Origin: Burkholderiales bacterium
Lineage (GTDB): Bacteria > Pseudomonadota > Gammaproteobacteria > Burkholderiales > Usitatibacteraceae
Length of the DNA: 37,422 bases
NCBI GenBank assembly: GCA_025359985.1
Contig: JANYDB010000095.1
Span: 1-37,422 of the forward strand
Direction: 5' to 3'
Both the position numbers and the translations under genes were made by a program. A model generated the notes under the pieces. That model made no database searches, had not been told where the DNA came from, and saw nothing but the letters and a program-made list of their open reading frames with translations. Positions 34,257 to 37,422 of this stretch are shown one piece after another (the stretch's first letter is position 1; each line of letters starts with the position of its first letter).

Positions 34257-34467
34257 AACGTATTTTATCGCAGCAATAGCCCATGCTGTTTGACTTGTTA
34301 ATATTTTCAATAGCAGCGCTCATAACAACCCGGGTGCGCTTCGTCATATTATGATGTTGTGTCTTAGGTTGTTTTGTCGCGTTGTTCTGTTGGCTTATCG
34401 GTCATAAAACATCAATGTCTATCGGCGTTTTTTCTTAAACCCAGTGTTTTTATATGAAAATCCCGTA

Positions 34468-36198
34468 ATGAAAATCTTCCTGCAAGCATTATGTTTTATT
34501 CCCGTAATGGCGATCGTTAATTCAGTATCAGCGGCCACCGTTATCAGCACAGATGAAGCGCTGCAGAACGTGTTGCAAAAGCGTCTGCTTAATGATCGTA
34601 CCGGCGTTTGCATGGCCGTCGCTGTGATTTCTGACATTACCATCAAAGCTATCGCCTGTGCCAACCCAAAAGCGCGACGCGCGATTGATGATCAGACGGC
34701 GTTTGAAATCGGTTCGATCACAAAAACCATGACGGCCACCTTGTTGGCTTCGATGATACAAAGTGGTCAGATGAGCCTGGATGCACCGTTGGCAGATTAT
34801 TTGCCGTCTGGCACGCAGGTGCCGAGCTTTAAGGGCAAGCCAATTTTATTGCGTCATGTGGTGACACATACATCGGGCCTAGGCGCGTTGCCACCGGATT
34901 TTACGCCGACTGATGCATCGAACCCGTATGCAAATTTGACCGAGAAAAGTCTGCTTGCGTCCCTGGCAAAAGTAGAATTGAAGCAGGCTCCGGGCGAGGT
35001 GCAAAGCTACTCGAATTTCGCGATGATGGTGCTAAGCACAGCCATCGCCAACAAGGCGGGTAAGTCGTATGAGGACTTGTTGAAGATGCGTCTTTTTTTA
35101 CCGTTGGGCATGGACGGTGCATACATCAGCGACAGTACTAGGCCTAAAGGAATTACTGCTGCGGTCGGCCATCTGCCCAATCAGGCGGTTACTTCACCAT
35201 GGATATTTCCGGTAAATCTCTCGGGGGCAGGCGGAGTGCGGGCTACATTGCCGGATATGATCCAGTATGCAAAGGCCCAGCTAGGTCGTAAATTCGATAA
35301 AGATGCCACGATCAATTTAAACCTTGCAGACACCGTGAATGCTAATCCTAATGCTAATGCTGGCTTGATCAAAGCCATCGCCAAAACACAAGCGGTGATT
35401 CCCCTCGCCAATGGACAGCCGATGGGCATGAACTGGTTCATGCGTACCAACGCAGGCGCTGAAATATTATTTCATGGCGGCGGCACAGGCGGTTTCTCCA
35501 CAGAAATCCTGATTGATAAAAAAGCCGGTCGTGCGGTCGTGGTGCTGGCGGATACTTCGCTCACCAACTTGGGTGGCGTTTCGGATGTCGCGTTGCATTT
35601 ATTGAATCCGGATAATCCCATCGACGAGGCGCGTATCGCTATTGAGGCACCGACAGCGCTGCTGACTGCGCTTCAAGGAGATTATGTGTTGTCAGGTGGT
35701 TTGCCGATCACCTTGCGCATCAAGGGCAAAGCGTTGGCAGCGCAGGCTGCCGGGCAATCTGAATTTGAGCTTGGCTACGATAGCCGGGGTGATTTTTATA
35801 CAATTGCCTTTGATGCTGCGCTGCGTCCTGAAAAGCTAAGTACCAGTTATCGCTTTATTTGGCTGCAGGGTGGGGGCGCGCAGATTGCTAAACGGATGGC
35901 GCCCAAGGGTGAAAAATTAGCCGCAGTTGCCGTCTCAGATAAAGAGCTGGAGCGCTATATTGGCACCTATAATCTCGCGCCTAATTTTGATATTAAATTT
36001 TTTGTGGAGTCGGGAAAATTTTACGCGCAGGCTACCCATCAGCCTAAATTTTTAATGACTGCATTGGGGGGCACAAAATTTATACTCGAAGCAGTGCCGG
36101 CCGAAATCGAGTTTCTGGCAGGCGACGGTGTGACTATTGATGCGATTGAGCTGCTTCAGAACGGACGAAAAAATAAAGCGCGCAAGGTCGCTAAATAA
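34468..36198 (+). CDS. Secreted serine hydrolase, class-C beta-lactamase fold with extra C-terminal domain
   Basis: A 576-residue exported protein. The signal peptide is [22 protein letters not shown]. The SxxK motif is Ser-Ile-Thr-Lys in [15 protein letters not shown], YxN is Tyr-Ser-Asn in [13 protein letters not shown], and the third box is [12 protein letters not shown] (HGG instead of KTG), typical of esterases and D-aminopeptidase-like members. A second domain from about residue 400 ([25 protein letters not shown], then [20 protein letters not shown]) holds repeated beta-barrel-like units such as those in D-aminopeptidase/DUF3471 proteins. It is on the opposite strand from its neighbours and sits between pyrD and bpt. 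The chosen ATG is eight codons inside the longest frame. Confidence 0.85.
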   Translation: MKIFLQALCFIPVMAIVNSVSAATVISTDEALQNVLQKRLLNDRTGVCMAVAVISDITIKAIACANPKARRAIDDQTAFEIGSITKTMTATLLASMIQSGQMSLDAPLADYLPSGTQVPSFKGKPILLRHVVTHTSGLGALPPDFTPTDASNPYANLTEKSLLASLAKVELKQAPGEVQSYSNFAMMVLSTAIANKAGKSYEDLLKMRLFLPLGMDGAYISDSTRPKGITAAVGHLPNQAVTSPWIFPVNLSGAGGVRATLPDMIQYAKAQLGRKFDKDATINLNLADTVNANPNANAGLIKAIAKTQAVIPLANGQPMGMNWFMRTNAGAEILFHGGGTGGFSTEILIDKKAGRAVVVLADTSLTNLGGVSDVALHLLNPDNPIDEARIAIEAPTALLTALQGDYVLSGGLPITLRIKGKALAAQAAGQSEFELGYDSRGDFYTIAFDAALRPEKLSTSYRFIWLQGGGAQIAKRMAPKGEKLAAVAVSDKELERYIGTYNLAPNFDIKFFVESGKFYAQATHQPKFLMTALGGTKFILEAVPAEIEFLAGDGVTIDAIELLQNGRKNKARKVAK

Positions 36199-36937
36199 CC
36201 TGGCCGCTAGCCGGTTTTTTAATGCGGCTCCAGAGTCCGTTCACCAAACCTTCAATCGGCTGAAAGTTTCCTTTATAGCTCATCTTGCGGCTCTCTTCAA
36301 TCCAGTAGCCGAGATAAACATGAGCTAGTTTGCGTCGTTTGGCCTCCGCAATTTGCCAGAGAATACCGTACGTTCCCAGACTCAATTGCGGCTGCTGTGC
36401 GTCATAGAAGGTATAGACCGACGATAGTCCGTCTGCCAGGGTATCCATGATGCTGACCATGCGCAGCACGCCGTGATCGCGAAACTCCACAAGGCGCGTA
36501 TGTACATTGCTTTGCAGCAGAAAATGCGAATACTGTTCCCGGCTGTCGTGGTCCATCCCGCCACCGGCGTGGCGCTGTGACTGATAACGTCGATACAAGG
36601 CGTAGTGTTCGTGCGAATACTTGAGCTCCATGACGCGCGTGGTGAGGCCGCTATTGGCCTTCATGCAGCGGCGCTGCGAACGATTGGGTTCGAACGCTTC
36701 GGCAACGACCCTGACCGGTGTGCACGCGTGGCAATTGTCGCAGTACGGCCGATAGGTGAACGCACCGCTGCGACGGAAACCTGCGGCCACCAAATGGCTG
36801 TAGGTCGGTGAGTCGATCAGATAGCTTGGCGTGGCGACCTGCGATCGTGCCAGACGACCCGGCAGATAGCTGCACGGATAAGGTGCCGTGGCATAGAACT
36901 GAAGCTTCGCAAATGGCAGGTCGTTTAACTTTGACAT
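36191..36937 (-). CDS. bpt: Aspartate/glutamate leucyltransferase (N-end rule)
   Basis: Bpt transfers Leu from Leu-tRNA to proteins starting with Asp or Glu, marking them for ClpSAP degradation. The 248-residue protein has the ATE-family N-terminus [16 protein letters not shown], then [26 protein letters not shown] with the conserved CxxC, and the GNAT-like C-terminal half with [30 protein letters not shown] and [25 protein letters not shown]. It is next to aat (ten bases), a standard proteobacterial pair. The 3' end overlaps the convergent serine hydrolase gene by eight bases. Confidence 0.93.
   Translation of the reverse strand: MSKLNDLPFAKLQFYATAPYPCSYLPGRLARSQVATPSYLIDSPTYSHLVAAGFRRSGAFTYRPYCDNCHACTPVRVVAEAFEPNRSQRRCMKANSGLTTRVMELKYSHEHYALYRRYQSQRHAGGGMDHDSREQYSHFLLQSNVHTRLVEFRDHGVLRMVSIMDTLADGLSSVYTFYDAQQPQLSLGTYGILWQIAEAKRRKLAHVYLGYWIEESRKMSYKGNFQPIEGLVNGLWSRIKKPASGQVI
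36197..36220 (+). terminator. Terminator hairpin at the end of the secreted serine hydrolase gene
   Basis: AACC/GGTT and GGC/GCC arms with one bulged T and loop CGCTA are followed by T residues to 36220. It begins inside the stop codon and lies within the 3' end of bpt on the other strand. Confidence 0.5.
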
Positions 36938-36947
36938 TTCACGCCGA

Positions 36948-37422
36948 TCAAATTGAACGCCACGCAGAATGGGTCAGGTTCAAGTCTATCAATTCTTTCA
37001 GCCGTTGCACAAAGTCGGCTCGCGGAATCGGGCGTGCACCAAAACTGGCGAGGTGGCGGGTTTCCTGCTGGCAGTCGATCAGTTCAAAGCCATCGTGTTT
37101 GAGTTTTTCCACCAGCGCCACCAGCGCCACTTTGGAGGCATCGGTCTCGCGGGCGAACATCGATTCGCCGAAAAAAATGCGTCCCAATGCGAGGCCATAC
37201 AAACCGCCGACCAGAATGCCCCCGCGCCAGCTTTCCACCGAATGCGCGACGCCAAGCGCGTGCAACTTGGCGTAGGCAGACCGCATCTGAGGAACAATCC
37301 AGGTGCCACCGTCCAATCGGCGTGGCTCGGCGCATGCCGCAATCACATCCTGAAACGCCGAATCGAAACGGATATCGAAATCGCCGCGACTGACCGTTTT
37401 GGCCAGCGATTTTGACATTTTG
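36948..37422 (-). CDS. aat: Leucyl/phenylalanyl-tRNA-protein transferase, C-terminal part
   Basis: Aat adds Leu or Phe to proteins starting with Arg or Lys for N-end-rule degradation. The visible 157 residues include [93 protein letters not shown] and the [24 protein letters not shown] end. The Met at 37418 is internal: the family has about 70 more residues upstream, beyond the window edge, so this entry is 5'-truncated by the window, not by mutation. Confidence 0.93.
   Translation of the reverse strand, partial: KMSKSLAKTVSRGDFDIRFDSAFQDVIAACAEPRRLDGGTWIVPQMRSAYAKLHALGVAHSVESWRGGILVGGLYGLALGRIFFGESMFARETDASKVALVALVEKLKHDGFELIDCQQETRHLASFGARPIPRADFVQRLKELIDLNLTHSAWRSI

Noticed and set aside
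1-37422. CRISPR arrays, tRNA or rRNA genes, prophage genes
   Set aside because: No regularly spaced repeats, cloverleaf-like sequences or phage structural genes were seen by eye; a dedicated RNA search was not possible.

Overview
The window looks like a chromosome segment from a betaproteobacterium, most likely Burkholderiales (inference). It has ordinary housekeeping blocks at both ends: gloB / methyltransferase / rnhA / dnaQ on the left, and aat-bpt / pyrD / rsxB / nth / DUF1841 on the right. A large catabolic island lies between them. The far left edge (1-948) is the 3' part of a decayed IS3-family element with a frameshift and stop codons.

Layout: 1-948 IS remnant; 1100-3947 housekeeping genes; 4238-4998 two small periplasmic cytochromes c, closed by a terminator; 5103-31525 the accessory island; 31502-37422 housekeeping genes on the minus strand, interrupted by one plus-strand secreted serine hydrolase. 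The island holds a secreted lipase-like hydrolase; a VOC/SDR/SDR operon; two alpha/beta hydrolases; a galactoside operon (GH42 beta-galactosidase, GH36 alpha-galactosidase, galT, galK, galM); an acyl-CoA dehydrogenase of the PimD (small-subunit) kind; a TonB-dependent receptor; a class-C beta-lactamase-fold esterase; an acyl-CoA ligase; a GPH-type sugar symporter; a TetR regulator; a PimC-like (large-subunit) acyl-CoA dehydrogenase; and a MaoC-like hotdog protein.

The most interesting observation is a 22-bp sequence, YTAT-N9-n-GTCAATAR, found six times with identical spacing, all in intergenic regions of the island. It lies upstream of the lipase, the VOC/SDR operon, the hydrolase/galactosidase divergent pair, the TonB receptor (two copies) and the esterase/acyl-CoA ligase divergent pair. 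In four places it overlaps or brackets recognisable sigma70-like promoter elements, so it looks like the operator of one island-wide regulator, perhaps the TetR protein encoded inside the island.

Taken together, the genes suggest uptake and breakdown of a galactosylated lipid or other acylated galactoside: ester hydrolysis, removal of alpha- and beta-galactose, Leloir-pathway use of the galactose, CoA activation, and beta-oxidation by a heteromeric dehydrogenase. Plant or cyanobacterial galactolipids (MGDG/DGDG) would fit, but this substrate is an inference. All calls come from reading the sequence and protein motifs; no database search was run.
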